From contig DBGA01000065.1 in the NCBI GenBank assembly GCA_002295325.1, positions 6,576 through 15,764 on the forward strand: a DNA stretch of 9,189 bases. The letters run 5' to 3'. Source of the stretch: Ruminococcaceae bacterium UBA866 (lineage in GTDB: Bacteria > Bacillota > Clostridia > Oscillospirales > Ruminococcaceae). The notes beneath the pieces were generated by a model. That model made no database searches. It saw only the letters and a program-made list of their open reading frames with translations, and had not been told where the DNA came from. Each line of letters begins with the position of its first letter. The stretch's first letter is position 1. Positions 1 through 6,162 of this stretch are shown here, piece after piece. A program made the translations under genes and the position numbers.

Positions 1-1595
1 CTTTGAAATTCTATATTGTAAGCTTCTTCAACTGATTTAAATCCCATTTTATCCATTTCAGTCATCATTGCAGTATAAAGCTTTTCAACATCATCGGGTT
101 TTGCGGTTATCAATCTTGCGATTTCTTGCTTTCTGTACTCGCTAATTCTAGTTTCGGTTGCAGCTATATCACTACCCATTTCAAAAACGATCGCAAAACA
201 AGTACCATTATAAGCGGTTACTTCTTCATCTCTTACACGTTTTTGGAAGTCCTTATCCATAACTGTTTGTGGTGCAGGCATTACCCCTTGCGTAAATGTG
301 TAGTCAAGCAACCAAGGAAAATCCGCAGCATGTTTTGCAGAAAATGCAGCTGGGTCATTCGCTTTCTCTTTCTGCATTTCTTCATTTAATATTACTTTTC
401 CGTCATCCCCTAGTTTCCAACCACCAACAGAATACTCATGTGTTAAAACAGATTCTTTTTGAGATAAGAAAGAGAATAGTTGAATAATTCTGTCTGGTTT
501 TTTTGCATCTTTGTTTATCATTGATGCCGCCCATCCTGCACCTCCGTCTACTGGTAGTGCAACTGTGTCATATTTTTCCCCTTTTATTGCACCACAGTAA
601 AGCATTTGAGCATTATTATCAGCAGCATATAAGCTATCTCTCGGGCCTAAAACATTTGACCATACTGTTGTTGAGAATAATTGTCCAGAACCAACTTTTT
701 GTTGAATTTGGTCTTTTTTCATTGTAAAGCTTTCGTCTGTCATTAATCCTTCGTTGTAAAGTTGATTATAAAACTTTGCAGCTTCTAAAAATTCGGGTGT
801 TTTGTAAAGAGAAATATAGCTACCGTCTTTTGCTTCTTGAGACGCACCAAACTGATATGCCATATGTTCTACAGCGCCTTCTGCTATTAAAGCTGCATAA
901 GGAATCATTTTTATTCCATTGTACTTAATGTTTTGATTTTTTACAGATCTTAACGCTTTTAAAAATCCCTCTTTAGTACGCATATCATCAAGAGTCATAT
1001 TAATTTTCTTTAAAATATCTTCTCTTGTGAAGTTTTGGTTATGAGACTCTAAGTACCCGTTATTATCTTTAACATTGTCATCCCCATAGTAGAAGTTAAC
1101 AATTGAATACCAGTTACCGTCATCTGCTTTATACCATTCAGTTTCAGATTTAGGAACGTGTAAATCAGGAGCATATTCCTCTTTTAATTCATTTAAAGGA
1201 AGAACCATTTTCTGATTTTCAAGCATTAACCTTTGGCTAGACGCAGCGTCTGTTGTAACAACATCTGGGAGCATGCCTGTTTGAATCAAAACGTTTAGTT
1301 TATCAAAGCTACCTGTTTGGATTTCAATAGTGCATCCAGTTTCATCAAAAATTCTTTTATCAAATGAGTTGTTTGCAGGATTAAATTTTTTTCCGTACCA
1401 GTCATAACTTAAAAACCATACAATATTATGTTCTGATGTATCAGTTTTCCAGCTTGGGCTTGCAATTGATGGTTTTGGTGAACCTTCATTTGATTGTGTT
1501 GAACTAGATTGTTCCAAACCATTTTTCTCTTGGCATCCCGCAAACACACTTGCTATTAATGTCATTGCCATTAGAAACGATAAAATTTTCTTCAT
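1..1595 (-). CDS. Extracellular solute-binding lipoprotein of a CUT1-type ABC importer (LplA/YtcQ-like), C-terminus cut by window edge
   Basis: This would be the substrate-capturing lipoprotein of the importer, anchored outside the cell membrane. The frame is open from an ATG at 1595 to the left edge (531 codons visible), so only the far C-terminus is missing. Residues 1-20 are a lipoprotein signal peptide (MKK, hydrophobic stretch, FAGC), with Cys21 as the lipidated residue. A Ser/Gln/Pro-rich linker (about 22-50) leads into the binding domain. Features typical of the large LplA-like family are visible: SYDWYGKKF near 65, FDETGCTIE, 'GMLPDVV' near 110, and a Trp/Tyr-rich ligand-lobe region. 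An AGGAG ribosome site lies about 7 bases before the start. It follows the two permease genes and is the last visible gene of their operon, 39 bases after the LplC-like gene. The family usually carries oligosaccharides or other complex solutes; the sequence does not reveal the actual substrate. Confidence 0.93.
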   Translation of the reverse strand, partial: MKKILSFLMAMTLIASVFAGCQEKNGLEQSSSTQSNEGSPKPSIASPSWKTDTSEHNIVWFLSYDWYGKKFNPANNSFDKRIFDETGCTIEIQTGSFDKLNVLIQTGMLPDVVTTDAASSQRLMLENQKMVLPLNELKEEYAPDLHVPKSETEWYKADDGNWYSIVNFYYGDDNVKDNNGYLESHNQNFTREDILKKINMTLDDMRTKEGFLKALRSVKNQNIKYNGIKMIPYAALIAEGAVEHMAYQFGASQEAKDGSYISLYKTPEFLEAAKFYNQLYNEGLMTDESFTMKKDQIQQKVGSGQLFSTTVWSNVLGPRDSLYAADNNAQMLYCGAIKGEKYDTVALPVDGGAGWAASMINKDAKKPDRIIQLFSFLSQKESVLTHEYSVGGWKLGDDGKVILNEEMQKEKANDPAAFSAKHAADFPWLLDYTFTQGVMPAPQTVMDKDFQKRVRDEEVTAYNGTCFAIVFEMGSDIAATETRISEYRKQEIARLITAKPDDVEKLYTAMMTEMDKMGFKSVEEAYNIEFQ

Positions 1596-1623
1596 TTTTT
1601 CTCTCCTTATTTTGTTTTTATTT

Positions 1624-1644
1624 AAAAGGCACGTTTAGCCTTTT
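1624..1644 (-). other. Small intercistronic stem-loop between permease and binding-protein genes
   Basis: A 7-bp inverted repeat (AAAAGGC / GCCTTTT, 7-base loop) spans the last codons and stop of the LplC-like gene, about 29 bases before the binding-protein start. On the minus strand it is followed only by UUUUAAAUAAAAAC, so it is a weak terminator at best. In sugar importer operons such hairpins often set the ratio of binding protein to permeases through partial termination or mRNA end protection. That role is inferred here. Confidence 0.4.
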
Positions 1645-2534
1645 ATTGCACCTAAGGTCATCCCTTTTACAAAATATTTTTGTAAAAATGGGTATACAAT
1701 GACAACAGGAAGTGCCGTAACAACCATTGTTGCAAATTTTATAGATTGAGGTGTTGTTTTAACCATATGACCAGGTATTACAGGGCCAAGACCACCCGTT
1801 CCACCTCTAGAGGCCGGGTCTGTTATTACTTTCATTAAATAGAGTTGAATAGTTTCAAGTTTAGGAGATACAGTGTACATCATTGAATCAAAATAACTAT
1901 ACCAATGTCCAACAACTGTAAATAAAGCTATAGTTGCTAAGATTGGTTTTGATAGTGGAATTATCATTTGAAAGAATATTCTATATTCCGATGCACCATC
2001 AATTTTTGCCGATTCTATTAACGATGGAGAGATTTCTCTCATGAATGACTGCATTAAAATCATATTGTATGCGCTAAATAAGGTTGGTAATATGTATACC
2101 CAAAATGTATCGTAAAGTTTTAAATTATTTATTAATATGAAGAACGGTATTAAACCGCCGCTAAAAAACATTGTTGTCATTATATAGATTAAATAAAACT
2201 TTTTGAATTTTAAATTTGGTCTCAACATAGCGTAACTTGCTAAAGAGGTTACGATTAATGTACCCACAGTAGCCACACAACATTTTAAAATAGTGACAAT
2301 AAATGCATTTACAATTGCAGAATTTATAAAAACGGCTTTAAAGTTATCTAGAGTGGTTACTCTTGGAAACAGATAGACTCCACCACGCATATAATCAACA
2401 CCATCATTAAATGCACCAATTGTTATGTACCATAATGGATATACCATTATAATCATCATTACAAGCATTGTTAAGCCATTTAAATAATCGAATACTCCAT
2501 TGTTTTTTAATATACTTTTCTTGTTAGCAAACAT
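1635..2534 (-). CDS. Carbohydrate ABC transporter permease, LplC/YtcP family
   Basis: This is one of two membrane subunits that form the channel of a CUT1-type importer. It is about 299 residues, the usual length, with six hydrophobic segments. The cytoplasmic EAA loop that docks the ATPase is clear: ESAKIDGASEYRIFFQMIIPLSKP. The C-terminus FLQKYFVKGMTLGAIKG is a hallmark of LplC-type permeases. The start is uncertain. The ATG at 2534 is preferred, but the same frame extends five codons to a TTG at 2549 (304 residues), and neither has a convincing ribosome site; the AAAAGAAAG upstream directly abuts the TTG. The gene lies 17 to 32 bases after the LplB-like permease and just before the binding protein, so all three are probably co-transcribed. 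No ATPase gene is visible, which fits the family's use of a shared MsmX-like ATPase. Confidence 0.93.
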   Translation of the reverse strand: MFANKKSILKNNGVFDYLNGLTMLVMMIIMVYPLWYITIGAFNDGVDYMRGGVYLFPRVTTLDNFKAVFINSAIVNAFIVTILKCCVATVGTLIVTSLASYAMLRPNLKFKKFYLIYIMTTMFFSGGLIPFFILINNLKLYDTFWVYILPTLFSAYNMILMQSFMREISPSLIESAKIDGASEYRIFFQMIIPLSKPILATIALFTVVGHWYSYFDSMMYTVSPKLETIQLYLMKVITDPASRGGTGGLGPVIPGHMVKTTPQSIKFATMVVTALPVVIVYPFLQKYFVKGMTLGAIKG

Positions 2535-2566
2535 TTTCTTACAAACCAACTTTCTTTTAAGTTAAA

Positions 2567-3490
2567 TTAGAATAATCCTCTATCTACAAGTTTTTTAGAT
2601 GTAAAATTAGCAAATAGCAGTAATATAATAGAAAGAATAGATTTAATAAGGCCAACTGCTGTTGAATATGAAAAGCGTGATTGGCTTATACCAATCTTAT
2701 ATACATATGTATCAATTGTTTCTGCCCATTTTATATTTAAAGGATTTTGAAATAGGATAATTTGTTCGTACCCTGTATTTAAAATTGCAGTAATTTGAAA
2801 AATAAGCATAATTACAATTGTTCCTGCTATGCAAGGTATTGTTATATACAACATTTTCTGAAATCTATTGCAACCATCAACAGTTGCAGCTTCGTATAAT
2901 TCCTGATCAATTCCTGTAATTGCAGCTACATATAATATAGAGCCAAAACCAACTGATTTAATTAAAGCTGAAGTAGTATATATAAAATAAAAGTATTTTC
3001 CTTGTGCCATTAAATTATCAGAACTACCAAGAGCCATACTGACACTGGATATTATTCCTCCTGGAGAAAGCATATCCATTATTATTCCTCCAAATATTAC
3101 CCATGATAAAAAATGTGGCAAGTAAGATATTGTTTGAGCGACTTTTTTGAACCTTACATTTTTTATCTCATTTAAGAACAATGCTAGTATAATGGGAGCA
3201 GGAAAAGCAATAATTAAGCCTAGAAGATTAATTATAAGAGTATTCACCACTGTGTTTTTAAGCAGGGGGTCTGTAAAGAATTCTTTAAAATATTTTAAAC
3301 CAATAAATTTTCCTCCCAAAAAACCCGAACTCATGCTCGAAATTCCATATTCCTTAAACGCAATTATAATTCCATACATAGGAATGAAAGAAAATATAAA
3401 AAGCAAGATTAAAGCGGGAAGCATCATAGATTGTATTTCTAATTGTTCTTTAAAATTAATATGTTTTTTTTTCTGTATTTTTTTTTGCAT
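2567..3490 (-). CDS. Sugar ABC transporter permease, LplB/YteP family
   Basis: This is the first gene of the importer operon and the partner permease of the LplC-like subunit; together they would form the heterodimeric membrane channel. It is 307 residues with a basic, cytoplasmic N-terminus (MQKKIQKKKH) and about six membrane segments starting near residue 22. Family marks include MMLPALILLFIFSFIPMYGI near 22-41, ISYLPHFLSWVI near 121-132, and the EAA loop ELYEAATVDGCNRFQKMLYI near 197-216. The C-terminus LVDRGLF is also typical of LplB-type permeases. The ATG at 3490 is supported by AAGGAG about 11 bases upstream (complement of 3502-3507) and by a sigma-A-like promoter 57 bases further up. 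No sensor kinase, regulator or ATPase gene is next to it on the upstream side. Confidence 0.94.
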   Translation of the reverse strand: MQKKIQKKKHINFKEQLEIQSMMLPALILLFIFSFIPMYGIIIAFKEYGISSMSSGFLGGKFIGLKYFKEFFTDPLLKNTVVNTLIINLLGLIIAFPAPIILALFLNEIKNVRFKKVAQTISYLPHFLSWVIFGGIIMDMLSPGGIISSVSMALGSSDNLMAQGKYFYFIYTTSALIKSVGFGSILYVAAITGIDQELYEAATVDGCNRFQKMLYITIPCIAGTIVIMLIFQITAILNTGYEQIILFQNPLNIKWAETIDTYVYKIGISQSRFSYSTAVGLIKSILSIILLLFANFTSKKLVDRGLF

Positions 3491-3546
3491 TTAGCCACCA
3501 TCTCCTTATCGATACCTATATAATACAATAATAAATACAATGGAGT

Positions 3547-3575
3547 ATATAACATAATTTGCTAATCCAATACAA
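3547..3575 (-). promoter_or_regulatory. Predicted sigma-A promoter of the ABC importer operon
   Basis: On the minus strand a TTGTAT -35 box (3570-3575) and a TTATAT -10 box (3547-3552) are separated by 17 bases, with the start codon of the first permease at 3490. The -35 and -10 boxes each match the consensus at four of six positions, so this is moderate evidence in an AT-rich region. I saw no convincing catabolite-repression (cre) site next to it. Confidence 0.45.
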
Positions 3576-3751
3576 TTTTTGTTACATTCACTTTTGCTAT
3601 GGCAAGGATTCTTGTATACCCTATCTACTCTGATATGACTTATTGCAAGTTTGAAGAGGGGTGGACTAATCGTTAAATTTGTGATTATATAGAAGCATAC
3701 CCAAATATGTAAAGGGTCTTCTTAAAGGTAAACCGCCCTTTTTTACGCAAC

Positions 3752-3783
3752 AAAAAACAGGCTCATGTATTTCTACAAAGCCT
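3752..3783 (-). terminator. Intrinsic terminator with GAAA tetraloop, upstream of ABC operon
   Basis: Read on the minus strand, AGGCT pairs with AGCCT outside and TGTA pairs with TACA inside, around a GAAA tetraloop, with a small T/TG internal bulge. Six U follow immediately (complement of 3752-3757). This is a good rho-independent terminator for leftward transcripts. It lies between the recombinase relic and the ABC promoter, so it would stop read-through from upstream and insulate the importer operon. It may originally have ended the recombinase gene or its element. Confidence 0.6.
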
Positions 3784-3909
3784 ATAAATGAAAAATGACT
3801 GTCTTTATAGTAAATGATTTGCAAGGAATAAAATATACCAATGTTTATATCCCGATACTTCTAATCACGGACACTTAATCTTTAAGTCATCGCCCGTTTA
3901 ATATTTTTT

Positions 3910-4150
3910 AATAGTAGTCTGTTTCACTTCCGCATTTGTCTCAGAATTAGCTTAAACTGGAGACTTATTACCACAATTACTGCATTATTTTTTTAGATGG
4001 TATGTCATGTGAAGTGGCGTAGATCATGAATGTAAATGGTATCACCTTCTCGTGCATGCTCTAGCATTGCACTTATTTTTGTAATCCATCAATCTGTCTT
4101 TGCTCGTTCTGTTCAACGGTCGATACTCTTACATAGGCTATACTTGCCAT
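3910..4150 (-). pseudogene. Decayed serine recombinase (resolvase/invertase family) remnant
   Basis: The minus strand from an ATG at 4150 reads IAYVRVSTVEQNEQRQ, the N-terminal catalytic motif of resolvase/invertase serine recombinases; the Ser in YVRVS is the nucleophile position. The frame stops at TAA (4073-4075) after 25 codons. In another frame, directly abutting at 4073, the text continues as MLEHAREGDTIYIHDL and stops at TGA (4005-4007). That matches the family's later '(M)LE.vREGDTiyvh.ldRlaR' block. The roughly 30 residues normally between the two blocks are missing, so an internal deletion has shifted the frame. A third stretch, 3910-3948 (NSETNAEVKQTTI), weakly resembles the 'eN.DTnT..GK' region. 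Conserved arginines after the second block are lost, and no DNA-binding helix-turn-helix domain is recognisable. It cannot encode a working recombinase and is probably a relic of a past mobile element. The first two blocks are firm, the third is tentative. Confidence 0.8.
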
Positions 4151-4231
4151 TCTGAGCGTATAAGTTGATACTACATAATTTTAAGTATAAAAATTCTATG
4201 ATAATACTATAAGTAATTTTTAGGCAAGCCA

Positions 4232-4263
4232 AAAGTCCAAATCACCTTAGTGATTTGGACTTT
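4232..4263 (-). terminator. Perfect 14-bp hairpin downstream of the uracil permease
   Basis: Bases 4232-4245 and 4250-4263 are perfect inverted repeats (AAAGTCCAAATCAC / GTGATTTGGACTTT) with a 4-base loop. The hairpin starts 33 bases past the permease stop codon. On the minus strand it ends in only four U (UUUUGGC), and on the plus strand the stem runs into TTTGCTTTTA. It is the likely 3' end of the permease transcript, and the short U-run suggests it may act from either side or need helper factors. Confidence 0.65.
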
Positions 4264-4296
4264 GCTTTTATACCATCCACCCTAGCAAATGAAAAA

Positions 4297-5760
4297 TTAG
4301 TTAGCTGTAACTTCATCTTCTTTTTCATCAGGTTGTGTATCATCTTCTATTACATTTGCATTCTCGGCAGCCGTTCTCTTTTTTTCGCCAATGCTTAAAA
4401 TCAGATTTAGCACAATTCCGAATATTGCTGCACCGGCAACACATGGAATTTCCATTCCAAAGAAAGGAATATTTCCGCCGAAACCATATTGTCCACCAAT
4501 ACCAATTACCATAATAGTTGCAATTACTGCAACATTCTTTGAGCTGAACAAGTCCACTTTTTTCTCAAGCATAATTGCTACGCCCTGTGCAGAAATTGCT
4601 CCAAATAAGTAAACCTCAAGCCCACCAATAACAGCAGTTGGGATGGAATAAATCGCATTTACCAATGGAGTAAAGCAAGCAACGATCATTGCTATGATTG
4701 CAGCACCAATTAAAACTGGAATTGCAAACACTCTTGTAATTGCCATCGCACTAATATTTTCGCCATAGTTTGTTCCAGCTGGACCACCAATAAAGCCTGA
4801 AACGATATCTCCAATACCATCGCCAATTAAGTTAAGACCCAGCTTATCTGAAATATTATATCTTTTCTTGGATCCTTTTTTCTTAGCAAGGTCATTTACA
4901 TAAATATCAAGCTGATACACATGAGCAGTTGATTCTGGGATTGTAGCAATCGCAATTGGCATAATTGCCGCAACTGCCATCCAAGACGGTTTAGGTAGTG
5001 TGAATACAGGTAAAGCAAAAATACCGTTATTCATTGTTTCAGGTAACACCTTGAATAAATCTATTCCTGTTACTAAACAGATTATATATGTAGTAATGCA
5101 ACCAAGAACTGGACCTAAAAGGATTGGAAGTTGCCCCATAACACCCTTTAAATAAACAGAAAACATAATTGTTGAAAGAAGGGTAACCAGTGAAATAATC
5201 CAAGCCATATTGTTTGCAAGTGCTATTTGTGATTCGGAAACACCTATTCCACCTGCTGTATCGATTGCAATAGATGCAGCATCCTTCAACGCAGTTCCCG
5301 CAAGAGTTAATCCAATTATCATAGCAATTGGACCTGTAACGGATGCTGGAAGAACTTTTTCAATTGAATCTCTTCCAAATCTTTTTATAATAAGGCCAGC
5401 ACCAATCGAAACAAAACCAGACATTACAATACCAAATTGTGCAACCGCAATTTTGTCGTTAAGAGCAAGTCCAACTAGCGACTCCGAAGCCATTAAGCTT
5501 CCGATTGCAGCCACATAAGAAAAGCTTGAACCATAATAAAGTGGAATCTTTTTGCCTGTAACAAAAATAAAGCAAATTGTTGCAAGACCACTTGCAAATA
5601 TTGTAGTTGAAATGTGAAATCCAGTAATGATTGCAACTGCAACTGTTGCTGGGAACATAACAATTACCTGTTGAATTGCATAAAGTAGTAATTTCCATAG
5701 CGGTGGACGCTCGTCAGGAAGGTAGCCTATAACCTGCTGTTGTTTCTTTGTTGTAACCAT
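4297..5760 (-). CDS. pyrP: Uracil permease (NCS2/NAT family, UraA/PyrP-like)
   Basis: This is a membrane symporter that imports uracil for pyrimidine salvage. It has 487 residues, somewhat longer than UraA of E. coli because of a charged C-terminal tail (about 458-487, rich in E/D/K). The family signature GTNYGENISAMAITRV (329-344) matches the UraA-type 'TTYGENIGVMAITRV' and contains the substrate-binding Glu (E334). The other conserved acidic site is in PEST at E276, equivalent to the 'AEH' Glu of UraA. About 14 hydrophobic segments are visible from residue 24 onward. The start is set at the ATG at 5760, because AGGAG lies 8 bases upstream; an in-frame extension to a TTG at 5826 has no ribosome site and runs into the leader. 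Uracil specificity rests on the YGEN motif and on the PyrR-type leader. A related nucleobase remains possible but is less likely. pyrP is the Bacillus name; uraA is the E. coli equivalent. Confidence 0.93.
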   Translation of the reverse strand: MVTTKKQQQVIGYLPDERPPLWKLLLYAIQQVIVMFPATVAVAIITGFHISTTIFASGLATICFIFVTGKKIPLYYGSSFSYVAAIGSLMASESLVGLALNDKIAVAQFGIVMSGFVSIGAGLIIKRFGRDSIEKVLPASVTGPIAMIIGLTLAGTALKDAASIAIDTAGGIGVSESQIALANNMAWIISLVTLLSTIMFSVYLKGVMGQLPILLGPVLGCITTYIICLVTGIDLFKVLPETMNNGIFALPVFTLPKPSWMAVAAIMPIAIATIPESTAHVYQLDIYVNDLAKKKGSKKRYNISDKLGLNLIGDGIGDIVSGFIGGPAGTNYGENISAMAITRVFAIPVLIGAAIIAMIVACFTPLVNAIYSIPTAVIGGLEVYLFGAISAQGVAIMLEKKVDLFSSKNVAVIATIMVIGIGGQYGFGGNIPFFGMEIPCVAGAAIFGIVLNLILSIGEKKRTAAENANVIEDDTQPDEKEDEVTAN

Positions 5761-5768
5761 TTTCTTTT

Positions 5769-5773
5769 CTCCT
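5769..5773 (-). promoter_or_regulatory. Ribosome binding site that fixes the uracil permease start
   Basis: AGGAG on the minus strand, 8 bases before the ATG at 5760. It decides between this start and the longer in-frame candidates (ATG at 5802, TTG at 5826), which have no such site. Confidence 0.85.
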
Positions 5774-5925
5774 CTTGCTTGATTTACATGTTGTTTTAAC
5801 ATACCGTTTGATGCTGCCTTTAGCAAATGTGATTGATTGCTGTTTGTGGGTTTATCTCGTTTGCCTAGTTTACAAAAAAAGAATATCTAAACTTGAAAAT
5901 ACAATTTTATATCGTAGAAAAATGC

Positions 5926-5958
5926 AAAAAACTTGCCTGCACGAATGCAGGCAAGTTT
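5926..5958 (-). terminator. Leader terminator (attenuator) of the uracil permease
   Basis: On the minus strand a perfect 13-bp stem (AAACTTGCCTGCA / TGCAGGCAAGTTT) with a UUCG tetraloop is followed by a U-run (six U counted from the stem end, complement of 5926-5931). It sits about 120 bases after the predicted transcription start and about 165 bases before the permease start codon. It is therefore well placed to abort transcription before the gene. Its 5' arm can alternatively pair with the 3' arm of the upstream PyrR-type hairpin. It may also end read-through from the diguanylate cyclase gene, which has no clear terminator of its own. Confidence 0.85.
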
Positions 5959-6019
5959 AAATTTCACACGAATAAAGGGCATAACTATATAAAGATTACA
6001 CCTATATTGAGAATTCAAA

Positions 6020-6053
6020 ATCTTGCTGGCATCTCTGTACCAAACTTAAAGAT
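6020..6053 (-). promoter_or_regulatory. PyrR-type binding hairpin (anti-antiterminator) in the uracil permease leader
   Basis: On the minus strand the RNA folds as a lower stem AUCUU/AAGAU (6049-6053 with 6020-6024), an internal bulge (UUAAGUU-like on one side, GC on the other), an upper stem UGGUA/UGCCA (6038-6042 with 6027-6031) and the loop CAGAGA (6032-6037). PyrR is known to bind hairpins of consensus ARUC-CNGNGA-GGYU; the six-base loop fits CNGNGA exactly. The closing pairs differ from the consensus but remain paired. The 3' arm (CAGCAAGAUUU) can pair with the 5' arm of the terminator (AAACUUGCCUG), giving the antiterminator. The inferred logic is that with UMP-bound PyrR the hairpin is held and the terminator forms, and with low UMP the antiterminator forms and the permease is made. 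The pyrR gene is not in the window. Confidence 0.75.
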
Positions 6054-6081
6054 ATTCAATGATTCTGTCTTATTTTCTAAA

Positions 6082-6110
6082 ATTTTATCATATTCATGTA
6101 TATTTGTCAA
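6082..6110 (-). promoter_or_regulatory. Predicted sigma-A promoter of the uracil permease
   Basis: A consensus TTGACA -35 box (6105-6110) and a TAAAAT -10 box (6082-6087), 17 bases apart on the minus strand. Transcription would begin near 6075 and give a leader of about 315 bases containing the PyrR-type hairpin and the attenuator. The promoter begins 53 bases after the stop codon of the cyclase gene. Confidence 0.8.
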
Positions 6111-6162
6111 GGTGTTTTTAAATAAAGTGTTAACAAAATTTTAAAGTATAGGGTTCACAAGC

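Larger units (their letters stand above)
3491..4296. other. Intergenic region with recombinase relic, terminators and operon promoter
   Basis: These 806 bases hold no intact gene. From left to right I can identify the ABC operon ribosome site and promoter (3502-3575), a possible weak plus-strand terminator (AAAGGG 3711-3716 with CCCTTT 3736-3741 and six T), a strong minus-strand terminator (3752-3783), a decayed serine recombinase (about 3910-4150), and a 14-bp hairpin behind the uracil permease (4232-4263). The remaining stretches, about 3580-3710 and 3785-3905, show multiple stops in the frames I read and nothing I recognise. Confidence 0.7.
5761..6162 (-). other. Intergenic leader region of the uracil permease
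   Basis: These 402 bases between the cyclase and the permease hold, in transcription order, the promoter (6110-6082), the PyrR-type hairpin (6053-6020), the antiterminator/terminator (about 6031-5926), a roughly 150-base AT-rich spacer with no recognised structure, and the ribosome site (5773-5769). I see no gene on either strand. Confidence 0.75.

Noticed and set aside
126..727. Plus-strand open frames opposite the binding-protein gene
   Set aside because: They are antisense shadows of a continuous lipoprotein frame with clear family motifs.
3711..3744. Plus-strand terminator (AAAGGG / CCCTTT plus six T)
   Set aside because: The stem is only 6 bp with a 19-base loop and there is no plus-strand gene ahead of it; chance is likely in AT-rich DNA.
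5761..5826. N-terminal extension of the uracil permease to a TTG at 5826
   Set aside because: There is no ribosome site before 5826 or 5802, whereas AGGAG sits 8 bases before the ATG at 5760, and the family N-terminus fits the shorter form.
5926..6053. Purine, preQ1 or T-box riboswitch in the permease leader
   Set aside because: None of their conserved cores is visible, whereas the CNGNGA loop plus competing terminator fits PyrR attenuation.
5893..6144. Plus-strand open frame of 83 codons in the permease leader
   Set aside because: It lies across the PyrR-type hairpin and the attenuator, has no ribosome site, and its translation resembles no protein family I know.
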